In this document: in pieces, positions 46,736 to 56,183 of the stretch
Layout of the letters: each line of letters begins with the position of its first letter
Position numbering within the stretch: the stretch's first letter is position 1
NCBI RefSeq assembly: GCF_013378075.1
Contig: NZ_CP051131.1
Span: 3,484,501 to 3,548,500 of the forward strand
Source of the DNA: Parasphingopyxis algicola
GTDB lineage: Bacteria; Pseudomonadota; Alphaproteobacteria; Sphingomonadales; Sphingomonadaceae
Reading direction: 5' to 3'
Length of the DNA stretch: 64,000 nucleotides
Translations under genes and position numbers: made by a program
Notes under the pieces: model-generated
Seen by the model: the letters and a program-made list of their open reading frames with translations, nothing else
Database searches by the model: none
What the model was told of the DNA's origin: nothing

Positions 46736-49207
46736 ATGGCAACGCGTATGCTGATCGATGCGCGCCACCGGGAAGAGACCCGTGTGGCCGTCGTCAAGAA
46801 CAACCGGATCGAAGAATTTGATTTCGAATCCGAAGAGCATAAACAGCTCAAGGGCAATATCTATCTAGCCAAGGTTACCCGCGTCGAACCGTCGCTCCAG
46901 GCGGCATTTGTCGATTACGGCGGCAACCGGCACGGCTTTCTCGCCTTCAGCGAAATCCATCCCGATTATTACCAGATCCCGAAAGAGGATCGCGACAAGC
47001 TGCTCGCCGAAGAGGTCGAACAGGCCAAGCAAGAGGCCAAGCTTCGCGAGGACGAAGACGCGGAACAGGCGAAAGAGGATGCCGCGGAGTCCGACGAGGA
47101 GGGCGAGGAGCCCGAGGTCGAGGAAACCGGCGACGCCGACGCCGACGAAGAGCCGCAGGACGAACCGTCGGTCCAGAATATCCGCAAGCGCCGGATGGAC
47201 CTGCGCCGCCGCTACAAGATCCAGGACGTTATTCGCCGCCGCCAGGTGCTGCTCGTTCAGGTCGTCAAGGAAGAGCGCGGCAACAAGGGCGCGGCGCTGA
47301 CCAGCTATCTCTCGCTCGCCGGCCGATACTGCGTGCTGATGCCCAATACCTCGCATGGCGGCGGGATCAGCCGGAAGATTTCGAACGCTTCGGACCGCAA
47401 GCGCCTGAAATCGGTCATTTCCGATCTCAACCTGCCCGATACGATGGGCTGCATCGTCCGCACCGCGGGCATGACGCGGACCAAGACCGAGATCAAACGC
47501 GATTTCACCTATCTCGCCCGGCTCTGGGACGAAATCCGCGACGCGACACTCAAGGCGACCGCGCCGGAAAAAATCTACACCGACAGCGATCTGATCAAGC
47601 GCGCGATCCGCGATATCTACAATCGCGATATCAACGAGGTGATCGTCGAAGGCGAGGAGGGCTACAAGGCCGCCAAATCCTTCATGAAATTGCTGATGCC
47701 GAGCCATGCCCGGCGCGTGCAGCAATATGTCGATGCGACGCCATTGTTCCAGCGCTACCAGGTCGAGGACCAGCTCGCGGCGATGTACCAGCCCGTCGTC
47801 CAGCTCAAATCGGGCGGCTATCTGGTGATCAACCCGACCGAGGCGCTGGTTTCGATCGACATCAACTCGGGCCGCTCGACGCGCGAGCACAATATCGAAC
47901 AGACGGCGCTCAAGACCAATATCGAGGCGGCGCGCGAAATCGCCCGCCAGCTGCGCCTGCGCGACATGGCCGGGCTGGTGGTCATCGATTTCATCGACAT
48001 GGACCACCGTTCGAACAACCGGAAAGTCGAAAGCGCGCTCAAGGATGCGCTCAAGAACGACCGGGCGCGGATCCAGGTGGGGCGGATTTCGTCCTTCGGC
48101 CTGCTCGAGATGAGCCGTCAGCGCCTGCGCACCGGCGTGCTCGAGGCCTCGACGCACGAATGCCCGCATTGCGAAGGCACGGGCCTGATGCGCACGGCCT
48201 CGTCGGCCGGGCTTTCGGCGTTGCGCATGCTCGAAGAGGAAGCGGCCAAGGGCAAGGGTTCGAAGCTGGTGCTCACCTGTTCGCGCGACGCGGCGGTCTA
48301 TGTCCTCAATTCCAAACGCAAGGAACTGGGCGAGATCGAGGAACTGTACGGCGTTTCGATCGAGGTGCTGCCGGATCGCGCGCTCGAAGGCGCGGCGATG
48401 GATGTCGTCGCTTCGGGCCCCGCGCCGACCAAGAAGGTCGAGATCGTGCCGCTCGCGCTGGATGACGATGACGACGACATTGTCGACGAGATCGACGAGG
48501 AAGAGGACGAGCAGGAAGAAAAGCCCCGCTCGCGCCGTCGCCGGGGTCGCCGGGGCGGACGCAGCCGACGCGGCAAGCCGAAATCCGCCGACGCCGAAAG
48601 CGAAAGCCAGGAGAAGGACGAAGACGAGACGCCCGAAGCCGGCGACGGCGATGGCGCGGAAGCGTCCCGCAAGAAATCGCGCCGGGGACGGCGCGGCGGC
48701 CGTCGCCCGAAGGGCTCGCAGGAAGCGCAGGACGGCGAAACGCAGACGGACGATACGGCCGAGGCTGCGGAAGACGCGTCGGCGGCAGATGCTCCGGAGG
48801 CCGAGAAGGCTGACGCGGAGGCGGCCGAATCGGAGAAACCCAAGCGCCGCCGCTCGCGCAAAAAGGCCGATGCCGAGGCCCAGCCGGAAGAGGCGAAGGC
48901 CGATGCGGAACCGGCGACCGACGCCGAAGCCGAAGAGAAGCCAAAACGCGCTCCGCGACGCCGCCGCAAGGCGGAACCCGAGGCAGCTGCCAAGACCCCG
49001 GCAGTCGACACGCCGGCCGACGCCGATGAAACCGCACCCGCCGAAGCGGAAGCGGCGCCCGCCAAGCCGAAGCGTTCGCGCAAGAAGCCCGAAAAGGTCA
49101 ATGGCGGCGAAACGGTGGCCAGCGACGATGCGCCCGCGGCCGATGAAAGCGGCGGCGGCGATCAGCCCGTCCGGCGCGGCTGGTGGCAGCGGACCTTCGG
49201 CGAGTAA
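46736..49207 (+). CDS. rne: Ribonuclease E
   Basis: An 823-residue endoribonuclease E from the ATG at 46736 (GGAGA upstream). The S1 domain (about 36-180) is split by an acidic insert at residues 92-145, a feature of alphaproteobacterial RNase E. Catalytic metal residues are in V-S-I-D-I-N-S-G-R and V-V-I-D-F-I-D-M-D, the zinc link in C-P-H-C-E-G-T-G. The C-terminal third is disordered with Arg-rich blocks (R-R-R-G-R-R-G-G-R) and Ala/Glu-rich blocks, the scaffold for the degradosome and RNA, ending in W-W-Q-R-T-F-G-E. Confidence 0.95.
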   Translation: MATRMLIDARHREETRVAVVKNNRIEEFDFESEEHKQLKGNIYLAKVTRVEPSLQAAFVDYGGNRHGFLAFSEIHPDYYQIPKEDRDKLLAEEVEQAKQEAKLREDEDAEQAKEDAAESDEEGEEPEVEETGDADADEEPQDEPSVQNIRKRRMDLRRRYKIQDVIRRRQVLLVQVVKEERGNKGAALTSYLSLAGRYCVLMPNTSHGGGISRKISNASDRKRLKSVISDLNLPDTMGCIVRTAGMTRTKTEIKRDFTYLARLWDEIRDATLKATAPEKIYTDSDLIKRAIRDIYNRDINEVIVEGEEGYKAAKSFMKLLMPSHARRVQQYVDATPLFQRYQVEDQLAAMYQPVVQLKSGGYLVINPTEALVSIDINSGRSTREHNIEQTALKTNIEAAREIARQLRLRDMAGLVVIDFIDMDHRSNNRKVESALKDALKNDRARIQVGRISSFGLLEMSRQRLRTGVLEASTHECPHCEGTGLMRTASSAGLSALRMLEEEAAKGKGSKLVLTCSRDAAVYVLNSKRKELGEIEELYGVSIEVLPDRALEGAAMDVVASGPAPTKKVEIVPLALDDDDDDIVDEIDEEEDEQEEKPRSRRRRGRRGGRSRRGKPKSADAESESQEKDEDETPEAGDGDGAEASRKKSRRGRRGGRRPKGSQEAQDGETQTDDTAEAAEDASAADAPEAEKADAEAAESEKPKRRRSRKKADAEAQPEEAKADAEPATDAEAEEKPKRAPRRRRKAEPEAAAKTPAVDTPADADETAPAEAEAAPAKPKRSRKKPEKVNGGETVASDDAPAADESGGGDQPVRRGWWQRTFGE

Positions 49208-49312
49208 CGACCGATGACCGCCGGGACCCTGTTTTCATCCCCGGTTCAGGCGCAACGCCCGACAGTGCCGGCAATGACTGGGTCCCGTCAGATTTTCGCT
49301 GTTTCGGCGAAT

Positions 49313-50668
49313 ATGGTTCTGCGTCTCGCGCTCGTGACGCTGCTCAGCCTCGTCCTGGCCGTCCGCCCGGTGGCGGCGCAGTCGATCCTGCGGGATGCCG
49401 AGACCGAAACCCTGCTGAACGACATGGCGGCACCGCTGGTCGAGGCCGCCGGTCTCGAGCCCAATGGTTTCGAGATCGTGCTGGTCAGCGATACGAGCAT
49501 CAACGCCTTCGTCGCCGGCGGCCAACGCGTGTTCATCCATTCGGGCCTGATCATGGCCGCCGACAATGCCAATGAGGTCCAAGGAGTCATCGCGCACGAG
49601 ATCGGGCATGTGACGGGCGGCCATTCGATCGCGATCCAGGATGCCGCAGGCAATGCCGGCGGTATCAGCCTGTTGTCGCTGCTGCTCGGCGCGGCGGCGA
49701 TCGCGGCGGGCGCCGGGGAAGCGGGACTGGCCGTGCTTTCCGCCGGTTCGCGGGCCGCGCTCGGCAATTTCCTCGCGTTCAGCCGGACCCAGGAAGCGAC
49801 GACCGACCTTGCCGGCGCGCAATATCTGTCGGCGGCCGGGATCAGCGGGCGCGGCAGCCTGGCCTTTTTCCGCCGGCTCCAGAATCTCGAATATCGCCTC
49901 AATATCCCGCAGGACAACAGCTATAACCGCACCCACCCGCTGACCGGCGAACGGCTCGCGATCCTCGAAGAGCTCTACCAGAACGACCCGGCCTGGAACG
50001 CGGAGACAGATTCGGAACTCGAAGCCCGTTTCCAGCGCGCGCGCGCGAAGCTGATCGGCTTCGTCCAGCAGCCGGAACAGACGCTGATCAATTATCCGGA
50101 AAGCGATACGTCGGTGCCCGCGCGCTATGCCCGGGCCTATGCCTGGCACAAGCAGGCCTTCCCGGATCGCGCGCTGGCGGAAGTCGATTCGCTGCTCGCG
50201 GGCGCGCCGGACGACGCCTATTTCCTGGAGCTGCGCGGCCAGATCCTGCTCGAATCGGGACGCCCGGACGAAGCCTTGGCGGACTTGCGGATGGCGCTCG
50301 CCAATTCGCGCAATCATCCGCTGATCGCGTCGCTGTTCGGCCATGCGCTGATCGCGACCGAGGACGAGGAACATCTGGTCGAGGCGCGGCGGGTGCTGCG
50401 CACCGCGGTCCAGCGCGACAATCGTAACCCCTTTGCCTGGCGGCGGCTCGGCTATATCTATTCGCAGGAGGGCGATATCGCGCGCGCCTATCTCGCGACG
50501 GCCGAATATGCGACCCTGGCCGGATCGCCGCAGGAGGCGCTGGTCAATGCGCGCCAGGCCATGCAGGGCATTCCGCAGGGCACGCCGGACTGGCTGCGGG
50601 CGCAGGATATCGCGTTGATCGCCGAGAGCGTGATCGAGGAACGAGGCGGCCGGCGCCGCAACCGGTGA
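49313..50668 (+). CDS. Periplasmic M48 metalloprotease with TPR tail (BepA-like)
   Basis: A 451-residue protein from the ATG at 49313, which gives a clean signal peptide (L-R-L-A-L-V-T-L-L-S..V-A-A-Q); in-frame ATGs at 49214 and 49274 are alternatives. The M48 zinc motif H-E-I-G-H is near residue 100, with the third ligand in S-R-T-Q-E-A-T-T-D near 160. Residues about 270-440 are TPR-like helices. This matches BepA, which degrades or assists stalled outer-membrane proteins such as LptD. The dsbA-like gene follows, another periplasmic folding factor. Confidence 0.9.
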   Translation: MVLRLALVTLLSLVLAVRPVAAQSILRDAETETLLNDMAAPLVEAAGLEPNGFEIVLVSDTSINAFVAGGQRVFIHSGLIMAADNANEVQGVIAHEIGHVTGGHSIAIQDAAGNAGGISLLSLLLGAAAIAAGAGEAGLAVLSAGSRAALGNFLAFSRTQEATTDLAGAQYLSAAGISGRGSLAFFRRLQNLEYRLNIPQDNSYNRTHPLTGERLAILEELYQNDPAWNAETDSELEARFQRARAKLIGFVQQPEQTLINYPESDTSVPARYARAYAWHKQAFPDRALAEVDSLLAGAPDDAYFLELRGQILLESGRPDEALADLRMALANSRNHPLIASLFGHALIATEDEEHLVEARRVLRTAVQRDNRNPFAWRRLGYIYSQEGDIARAYLATAEYATLAGSPQEALVNARQAMQGIPQGTPDWLRAQDIALIAESVIEERGGRRRNR

Positions 50669-50690
50669 AACAGATGAACGGAACGAACGG

Positions 50691-51458
50691 ATGAGCGCCA
50701 ATCGATGGATCGTGAGCGGAGCGGTGGCGCTGGTCGCCGCGATTGCCGTCTTCTTCTTCCTCCGCGCCGACGAAACCGAGGCGGCCGACGGCCAGACGCC
50801 GGTCAGCCTTCCGGCAGGTCTCGAGCGGTCCGAACTCGAAACGGTTATCCGCGAGTATATCCTCGCCAATCCCGAGATCATTCCCGAAGCCATGGAGCGG
50901 CTGCAGGAACGCCGGATGGTGCAGATGATCTCCTCGGTGCGCGACGAGCTGGAAACGCCGTTCGAGGGCGCCTGGGCGGGCGCGGCCGACGCCGATGTCA
51001 CGATCGTCGAATTTTTCGATTATGCCTGCGGTTTCTGCCGCACAAGCCTGCCCGATATCGAACGGCTGATCGCCGAGGACGACAATGTCCGCGTGGTGTT
51101 CCGCGAGTTGCCGATCCTCAGCCAGGAAAGCGTCGATGCGGCGCGGGTCAGCCTGTCCGCAGCGCGCCAGCGCGAATATTTCGATTTCCACAAGGCGATG
51201 TTCGATGCCGGGCGGCCGGGCGACGCGACGATCGCTGAAGCCCAGCGGAGCGCCGGGCTCAACCCCGCGCAGGTCCGGCGCGATGTCAGCGATGCGGCGA
51301 TCGAAACCGAAATCCGCAACAACCGCGAACTGGCCGGCCGGCTCGAACTGACCGGAACCCCGGCCTTCGTCGTCGGGGACCGGATCTTGTCGGGCGCGGT
51401 GGGTTACGACCGGCTCAGGGAGGCCGTTGCCGAGGCGCGGGCATCGTCCGGAGACTGA
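50691..51458 (+). CDS. DsbA-family thiol-disulfide oxidoreductase
   Basis: A 255-residue periplasmic protein with an N-terminal signal or anchor (about 7-24), an N-terminal helical part (40-95) as in ScsC/Com1-type proteins, and a thioredoxin fold with active site C113-G-F-C116 and the cis-proline loop T-G-T-P-A-F near 221-226. C-G-F-C and the N-terminal dimer-like part favour an isomerase/ScsC-like role rather than a classical DsbA (C-P-H-C). It is 22 bases after the M48 protease. Confidence 0.9.
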   Translation: MSANRWIVSGAVALVAAIAVFFFLRADETEAADGQTPVSLPAGLERSELETVIREYILANPEIIPEAMERLQERRMVQMISSVRDELETPFEGAWAGAADADVTIVEFFDYACGFCRTSLPDIERLIAEDDNVRVVFRELPILSQESVDAARVSLSAARQREYFDFHKAMFDAGRPGDATIAEAQRSAGLNPAQVRRDVSDAAIETEIRNNRELAGRLELTGTPAFVVGDRILSGAVGYDRLREAVAEARASSGD

Positions 51459-51504
51459 TTTCGTCGGAATTTCCCCATGGGGAAATCGCCGCACCGGGAT
51501 TCGG

Positions 51505-51644
51505 TTTGTCAGAATTTTCCTCGTGGAAAATCGCGGCACCGGCCCGCACCCCCTCCCGGCCTCCCACTAGGTATACTCAATGGGAGGCCGGGAGGGGGTG
51601 CGGGCCGGTGCCGCGCCTGAGGCGATAGCCGAAGGTCTGACAAA
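51505..51644. repeat. Palindromic element with 35-bp perfect arms
   Basis: The core arms 51532-51566 and 51581-51615 are exact inverse complements (35 bp) around a 14-base loop CTAGGTATACTCAA. Outside are 9-bp inverted ends, TTTGTCAGA (51505-51513) and TCTGACAAA (51636-51644). Two related short hairpins (TTCCCCATGGGGAA near 51471 and TTTTCCTCGTGGAAAA near 51515) precede the core, each followed by a TCGCxGCACCGG block. It lies between the convergent dsbA-like and rlmE genes and may end transcription from both sides. Confidence 0.85.
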
Positions 51645-51652
51645 AATATCCG

Positions 51653-52294
51653 CTAATCCCGGCCCTTGAAGCCTTTCGCGACCACATACCATTCGGACGA
51701 GCCCTTGCGGCTGGCGGGCGGCTTGGCGTGCTTCACCGTCGCGAAGTTGCGCTTGAGCTCGGCGACCAGCGTGTTGTCCGCGCCGCCGGCGAGTACCTTG
51801 GCGAGAAACGTGCCGCCGGGACGCAGCACCTCTGTCGCGAACAGCGCGCCCGCCTCGACCAGCGCCATCGTCCGCAAATGGTCGGTCTGTTTATGGCCGA
51901 CGGTATTCGCCGCCATGTCCGACATCACAAGATCGGCTTCGCCGCCCAGCGCCTCGGTGAGTTTCGCGGGCGCCTCGTCGTCGAGGAAATCCATCTCGAA
52001 GATCGTGACCCCCTCGATCGGGTCGGTGGGCAACAGGTCGATACCGACGATCTTGGCGTTTGGCACCTTGCGCCGCGCCGCCTGCGACCAGCCGCCGGGC
52101 GCGATGCCGAGATCGACGATCCGCTGCGCGCCCTTCAACAGCCCGAACCGCTCGTCGAGCTCGACCAGCTTATAGGCCGAGCGCGCCCGATAGCCGTCGG
52201 CCTGGGCACGTTTGACATAGGGATCGTTGATCTGGCGCTCGAGCCAGCGGCGCGAGGATTCGGAGCGGCCGCGCGCCTTGCGAACCTGTTTCAT
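51653..52294 (-). CDS. rlmE: 23S rRNA 2'-O-methyltransferase (U2552)
   Basis: A 213-residue FtsJ/RrmJ methyltransferase, which modifies U2552 of 23S rRNA at a late step of large-subunit assembly. The SAM motif is [11 protein letters not shown] near 62-72; the K-D-K-E catalytic set is consistent with K41 region, the M-S-D-M-A motif and K-V near 165. Its start overlaps the ppx/gppA stop (ATGA). Confidence 0.94.
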   Translation of the reverse strand: MKQVRKARGRSESSRRWLERQINDPYVKRAQADGYRARSAYKLVELDERFGLLKGAQRIVDLGIAPGGWSQAARRKVPNAKIVGIDLLPTDPIEGVTIFEMDFLDDEAPAKLTEALGGEADLVMSDMAANTVGHKQTDHLRTMALVEAGALFATEVLRPGGTFLAKVLAGGADNTLVAELKRNFATVKHAKPPASRKGSSEWYVVAKGFKGRD

Positions 52295-53373
52295 CGGGCC
52301 GCTTTCGCGGCCGGCCGCCCGTCACGGGCCATCATCGACCGCAATATGCCCTCGCGGATGCCGCGATCGGCGATGCCGATGCGTGCGGCCGGCCAGATGT
52401 CGAGGATCGCCTCGAGGATCGCACAGCCGGCGACGACGAGGTCGGCCCGCTCGGCGCCGATACAGGGTATCTCGGCCCGCTCGGGCACCGATTTGTGCGC
52501 GAGATCGGTGCTGACCGTGCGCAGCGCGTCGGAGGGCAGGATCAGCCCGTCGATCTTGCTGCGGTCGTAGCTGGGCAGTTCGAGATGGACACTGGCGAGC
52601 GTCGTCACCGTGCCGCTCGTGCCCAGCAGGCGCGGCTGATAGCCGATCGTCGGCAGGGTCGAGGCGAAATCGGCAAAGCTCGCGGCGACCCGGTTGCGCA
52701 TGCGCTGATAGGTGTCGAGCCTGTCCTCCAAGGTCGTCAGGTCGTTGAATTCCTTTTCCGCGAGACTCACCACGCCCCAGGGCGCGCTGTACCAGGACAG
52801 GATCTCGGGCTCGTCTCCACCCGGCTCGATCAGCACCAGCTCGGTCGAGCCGCCGCCGATATCGAAGATCAGCGCCGGACCGTCGCCCGGTTCGAGCAGG
52901 ATGTGACAGCCGAGCACCGCCAGCCGCGCCTCTTCCTCGGGACTGATGATATCGAGCGCGATGCCGGTTTCCTCGCGGACGCGGCGGACGAAATAGCGGC
53001 CGTTCGCAGCCCGGCGGCAGGCTTCGGTCGCGACCGAGCGGGACAGGCTGACATGGCGGCGGCGCAGCTTGTCGGCGCAGATCGAGAGCGCCGCGACCGC
53101 CCGGTCGATGGCCGCGTCGCTCAGCCGCCCGGTTTTCGACAGGCCTTCGCCCAGCCGGACGATGCGCGAAAAGGCGTCGATCACCGTGAATCCGTCCTCG
53201 GCCGGGCGGGCAACCAGCAGCCGGCAGTTGTTGGTGCCGAGATCGAGCGCGCCATAGCTGCGCCGGTTGTGAAATTTGTGACCGTTGCGGGGGGTGTGGC
53301 GGTGCCGACGATTGTCCGCGGCGCCCGGGCCGGGGCCGGTCTGCGGATCGGGGCTGGCGATATTGTCGTCCAC
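52291..53373 (-). CDS. ppx: Ppx/GppA phosphatase
   Basis: A 360-residue protein of the exopolyphosphatase/guanosine-pentaphosphatase family with the ASKHA (actin-like) ATPase fold: [10 protein letters not shown] near 42-51, a T-E-A-C-R-R-A near 115, and [10 protein letters not shown] near 168-177. It lacks the C-terminal HD domain of long Ppx, so the length is of the short form. Either polyphosphate or pppGpp may be the substrate. The first about 38 residues are His/Arg/Pro-rich and probably disordered. Confidence 0.9.
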   Translation of the reverse strand: MDDNIASPDPQTGPGPGAADNRRHRHTPRNGHKFHNRRSYGALDLGTNNCRLLVARPAEDGFTVIDAFSRIVRLGEGLSKTGRLSDAAIDRAVAALSICADKLRRRHVSLSRSVATEACRRAANGRYFVRRVREETGIALDIISPEEEARLAVLGCHILLEPGDGPALIFDIGGGSTELVLIEPGGDEPEILSWYSAPWGVVSLAEKEFNDLTTLEDRLDTYQRMRNRVAASFADFASTLPTIGYQPRLLGTSGTVTTLASVHLELPSYDRSKIDGLILPSDALRTVSTDLAHKSVPERAEIPCIGAERADLVVAGCAILEAILDIWPAARIGIADRGIREGILRSMMARDGRPAAKAAR

Positions 53374-53518
53374 GCCGTTACTTCTTCTGACTCTTATGTT
53401 TTCCGAAACGGCTGGTGCCGCCGGTACTTGGAAGTCAGACTAGCGCAAAGAGGCGCAAAAGGGCAAGCGGAGCGGATTGACAGGATTTGCCGGGCTGCCT
53501 ATGTCGCCGCCTCCCGTT

Positions 53519-53592
53519 TGCCCCGTCGTCTAATGGTAAGACTACGGACTCTGACTCCGTCAATCGTGGTTCGAATCCACGCGGGGCATCCA
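53519..53592 (+). tRNA. tRNA-Gln (anticodon CTG)
   Basis: A 74-base cloverleaf including an encoded CCA. Acceptor stem TGCCCCG/CGGGGCA, D arm around TAATGGTAAGA, anticodon stem ACGGA/TCCGT with loop CTCTGAC (anticodon CTG at 53551-53553), T arm GTGG-TTCGAAT-CCAC. First pair U1-A72 fits tRNA-Gln. The discriminator base before CCA is T. A T6 run (53602-53607) follows 9 bases later and may end the transcript. Confidence 0.93.
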
Positions 53593-53710
53593 GCGGGCCG
53601 TTTTTTCCGACATCGCGATTCCGACCATGGCCCAAAGGCCATCGATGCAATCGGGCAGGGGACGCCTATATCGGCAACCGTTCCCTTCCATCGGCCGAAC
53701 AGTTGCATCC

Positions 53711-55054
53711 ATGACCGACCAGCCTTCGAAACGCCGATCGCGCAGCGTACCCAGGAGCCGGCTTTCGCGCCTGGGCTCCTTCGGCCGGCTCGCGGGCAGC
53801 GTCGCGGGCGGGGTTCTCGCGGAGGGCACGCGGCGGATCGCCTCCGGCGAAAGGCCGCGCATGCGCGATCTGGTCATGACGCCGCGCAATTTCTCGAAAC
53901 TCACGGAGCGGCTGTCGCATTTGCGCGGCGCGGCCATGAAGCTCGGCCAGATGATATCGATGGACGCGGGCGACATGCTGCCCCGGGAACTGGCGGAGAT
54001 CATGGCGCGGCTGCGCGACCAGGCGCATCATATGCCGCCCGGCCAGCTCAACCGCGTGCTCGAAAGCGAATGGGGACGCGACTGGCGCGGCCAATTCGCC
54101 CATTTCAATGCCACGCCGCTGGCCGCCGCGTCGATCGGCCAGGTCCACCGGGCGACGACGAAGGACGGCCGGGCCCTGGCGATCAAGGTGCAATATCCGG
54201 GCGTGCGCGAAAGCATCGATGCCGATGTCGACAATGTCGCGACCCTGCTTCGGGTTTCGGGACTGCTGCCCAACGAACTCGAAATCGGGCCGTTGCTCGA
54301 AGCGGCCAAGACGCAGCTGCGCGCCGAGGCGGATTATCTGCACGAAGGCGCGCAGATGCGCGATTATGCCGCATTGCTCGACGGCGATCCCGATTACCTG
54401 GTGCCGGGCCTGCAGACCGACCTCACGACCGGCCGCGTGCTGGCGATGACCTTTATCGAAGGCGTGCCGATCGAACGCGCCGTCGGCGAAAGTCAGGAGC
54501 GTCGCGACGCGCTGATGGAGGCCTTGATCCGGCTGGTACTGCGCGAACTGTTCGAATTCGGCGTCATGCAGACCGACCCCAACTTTGCGAATTACCGTTA
54601 TCAGCCCGATAGCGGGAAGCTCGTCCTGCTCGATTTCGGTGCGACACGCCCGGTCGCGGCGGAAACCGCCAATGGGTATCGCGATCTGCTCGCCGCCGGC
54701 CTGTCCGAAGACCGGGACGCGGTACGCGCCGCGGCGATCGCGGCGGGCTTTATCAACGAGACGGCGGTGGTGCGCCATCGCGTGCTGGTGGACGAAATGA
54801 TCGATATCATCGTCGAGGAGATGAACCGGCGCGACGCCTTCGATTTCGGCGACCGGGCCTTTGTCTCGGTGTTGCGCGATCAGGGCATGGCGGTGGCCGA
54901 GGATCGAGCGAGTTGGCACATTCCGCCCGCCGATACGCTCTTCGTCCAGCGCAAGATCAGCGGCACGGCGCTCATCGCGGCGCGGCTCAAGGCCCGGGTC
55001 GATGTGCGCTCGATGGTTTCAGACTATCTCGGGAACAGCGTTTCGCCCGCCTGA
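53711..55054 (+). CDS. UbiB/ABC1 (ADCK) family atypical kinase
   Basis: A 447-residue atypical kinase-like ATPase. The K-x-G-Q motif is K77-L-G-Q80, the Ala-rich nucleotide loop A-A-A-S is 138-141, and the catalytic-loop region reads Q-T-D-P-N-F-A-N-Y near 301, followed by L-L-D-F-G-A-T. It lacks C-terminal membrane helices seen in UbiB itself, so it belongs to the soluble ADCK branch (as in many proteobacteria beside ubiB), and a role in quinone or lipid homeostasis is inferred. The start at 53711 is preferred. Confidence 0.87.
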   Translation: MTDQPSKRRSRSVPRSRLSRLGSFGRLAGSVAGGVLAEGTRRIASGERPRMRDLVMTPRNFSKLTERLSHLRGAAMKLGQMISMDAGDMLPRELAEIMARLRDQAHHMPPGQLNRVLESEWGRDWRGQFAHFNATPLAAASIGQVHRATTKDGRALAIKVQYPGVRESIDADVDNVATLLRVSGLLPNELEIGPLLEAAKTQLRAEADYLHEGAQMRDYAALLDGDPDYLVPGLQTDLTTGRVLAMTFIEGVPIERAVGESQERRDALMEALIRLVLRELFEFGVMQTDPNFANYRYQPDSGKLVLLDFGATRPVAAETANGYRDLLAAGLSEDRDAVRAAAIAAGFINETAVVRHRVLVDEMIDIIVEEMNRRDAFDFGDRAFVSVLRDQGMAVAEDRASWHIPPADTLFVQRKISGTALIAARLKARVDVRSMVSDYLGNSVSPA

Positions 55055-55088
55055 CCGGGGCGGCTGCCCAGCCCCTGGATCGCGCCGT

Positions 55089-55415
55089 TTAGCGGAGCGC
55101 ATCGATCTCGCGGGACAGCGCACTGTCGCGATGGGCGAGCAGGCGGCTGGATTCGGAAAGATAGCGGCGTTCGGTGCCGATATAGCGGGCCTCGCTCGCA
55201 TAATGCGCGCGTCGATTGGCCTTGGCGCGGTGCAGCGCCCAGCCGGCGATCAGATAGGCCGGGATGATCCAGGCGGTGACGAAGATGGTCAGGGCGACCG
55301 TTGCGATCCGCACCCACAATGCCCGGACGCCGAGCGAATTTCCGATCGCGGCACATACGCCGAGAACCCGGCGCTCCTGCTTCACGACGGCGTTTCTTTC
55401 GTAGCGATATCCCAT
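55089..55415 (-). CDS. pspC: Phage shock protein C
   Basis: A 108-residue inner-membrane PspC. The PspC domain (about 15-62) reads R-R-V-L-G-V-C-A-A-I-G-N-S-L-G-V followed by the membrane segment I-A-T-V-A-L-T-I-F-V-T-A-W-I-I-P. The charged tail (63-108) would be soluble. It is the last gene of the psp operon, 21 bases after pspA, with GGAG upstream. In E. coli PspC with PspB senses membrane stress and draws PspA to the membrane; no PspB is present here. Confidence 0.9.
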   Translation of the reverse strand: MGYRYERNAVVKQERRVLGVCAAIGNSLGVRALWVRIATVALTIFVTAWIIPAYLIAGWALHRAKANRRAHYASEARYIGTERRYLSESSRLLAHRDSALSREIDALR

Positions 55416-55436
55416 CTCCAGTCTCCCTTTCCTGTT

Positions 55437-56183
55437 CTAGGCGGCCGGACGGGCCGTCTTTTTGCGTAATTCTTCGAGTTCCGCATCGATCCGCGCGGCG
55501 ACCACCGGGTCGTCCTCGGGGCGCGGCTCGGGCTCGGCGCCGAGCGCGGCGGCTTCGGCATGACCCTCGGCCGCGTCGACCTTCCGCTCCAGATCGTCGA
55601 AGCGGGAAAAGGCGTCGTGCAATGCGCCGCCGTTCAGTATTTCGCGCAGCCGGATGCTGTTTTCGGCGGATTCGAGGCGCGCGCGGATGGCGCTCCGGCG
55701 GCGGCAGGCCTCGCTCAATTTCGTCTGGAGCCGCGTGATATCGGCATGGTTGGTGTCGATCGACTTGGCGAGCGCGTCGCTTTCCGCGGCGATCTCCGCG
55801 GCGCGCGCATCGGCCTTGCCCTTTTCGACGAGCGCCTGGCGCGCCAGATCGTCCCGATCCCGCGACACCGCGAGTTCGGCCTTTTCGTGCCAGCTTTCGG
55901 CGATCTTCCGCAGCCCCTCACGGGCCGCCAGCAATTCCTTGTGGTCGGCGATCAGCCGCGCGGTGGAGGCGCGTGCATGGACGAGCGTTTCCTCCATTTC
56001 GCAGATGATCATCCGGATCATCTGCTCCGGCTCCGGGCTGTGATCGAGCATCTCGCTCAGATTGGCGGCGAGAATGTCGCGCATCCGCGAGAAGAGCCGC
56101 GCGCTCTGGCTGCGGATCGCGGGCGCCGCATAGCTGCGCGCCGAATCCGCGGCGAGCGGAGCAAGATCGAGCCGCGTGGCCAT
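55437..56183 (-). CDS. pspA: Phage shock protein A
   Basis: A 248-residue PspA/ESCRT-III-like membrane-repair protein, almost entirely helical coiled coil. After a 29-residue N-terminal extension not found in E. coli PspA comes F-S-R-M-R-D-I-L-A-A-N then E-Q-M-I-R-M-I-I-C-E-M-E-E-T-L-V, matching the PspA core. The ATG overlaps the stop of the small secreted-peptide gene (TAATG). In E. coli PspA also holds back the activator PspF. The first 73 codons lie in a duplicated block (see 55966-56855). Confidence 0.93.
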   Translation of the reverse strand: MATRLDLAPLAADSARSYAAPAIRSQSARLFSRMRDILAANLSEMLDHSPEPEQMIRMIICEMEETLVHARASTARLIADHKELLAAREGLRKIAESWHEKAELAVSRDRDDLARQALVEKGKADARAAEIAAESDALAKSIDTNHADITRLQTKLSEACRRRSAIRARLESAENSIRLREILNGGALHDAFSRFDDLERKVDAAEGHAEAAALGAEPEPRPEDDPVVAARIDAELEELRKKTARPAA

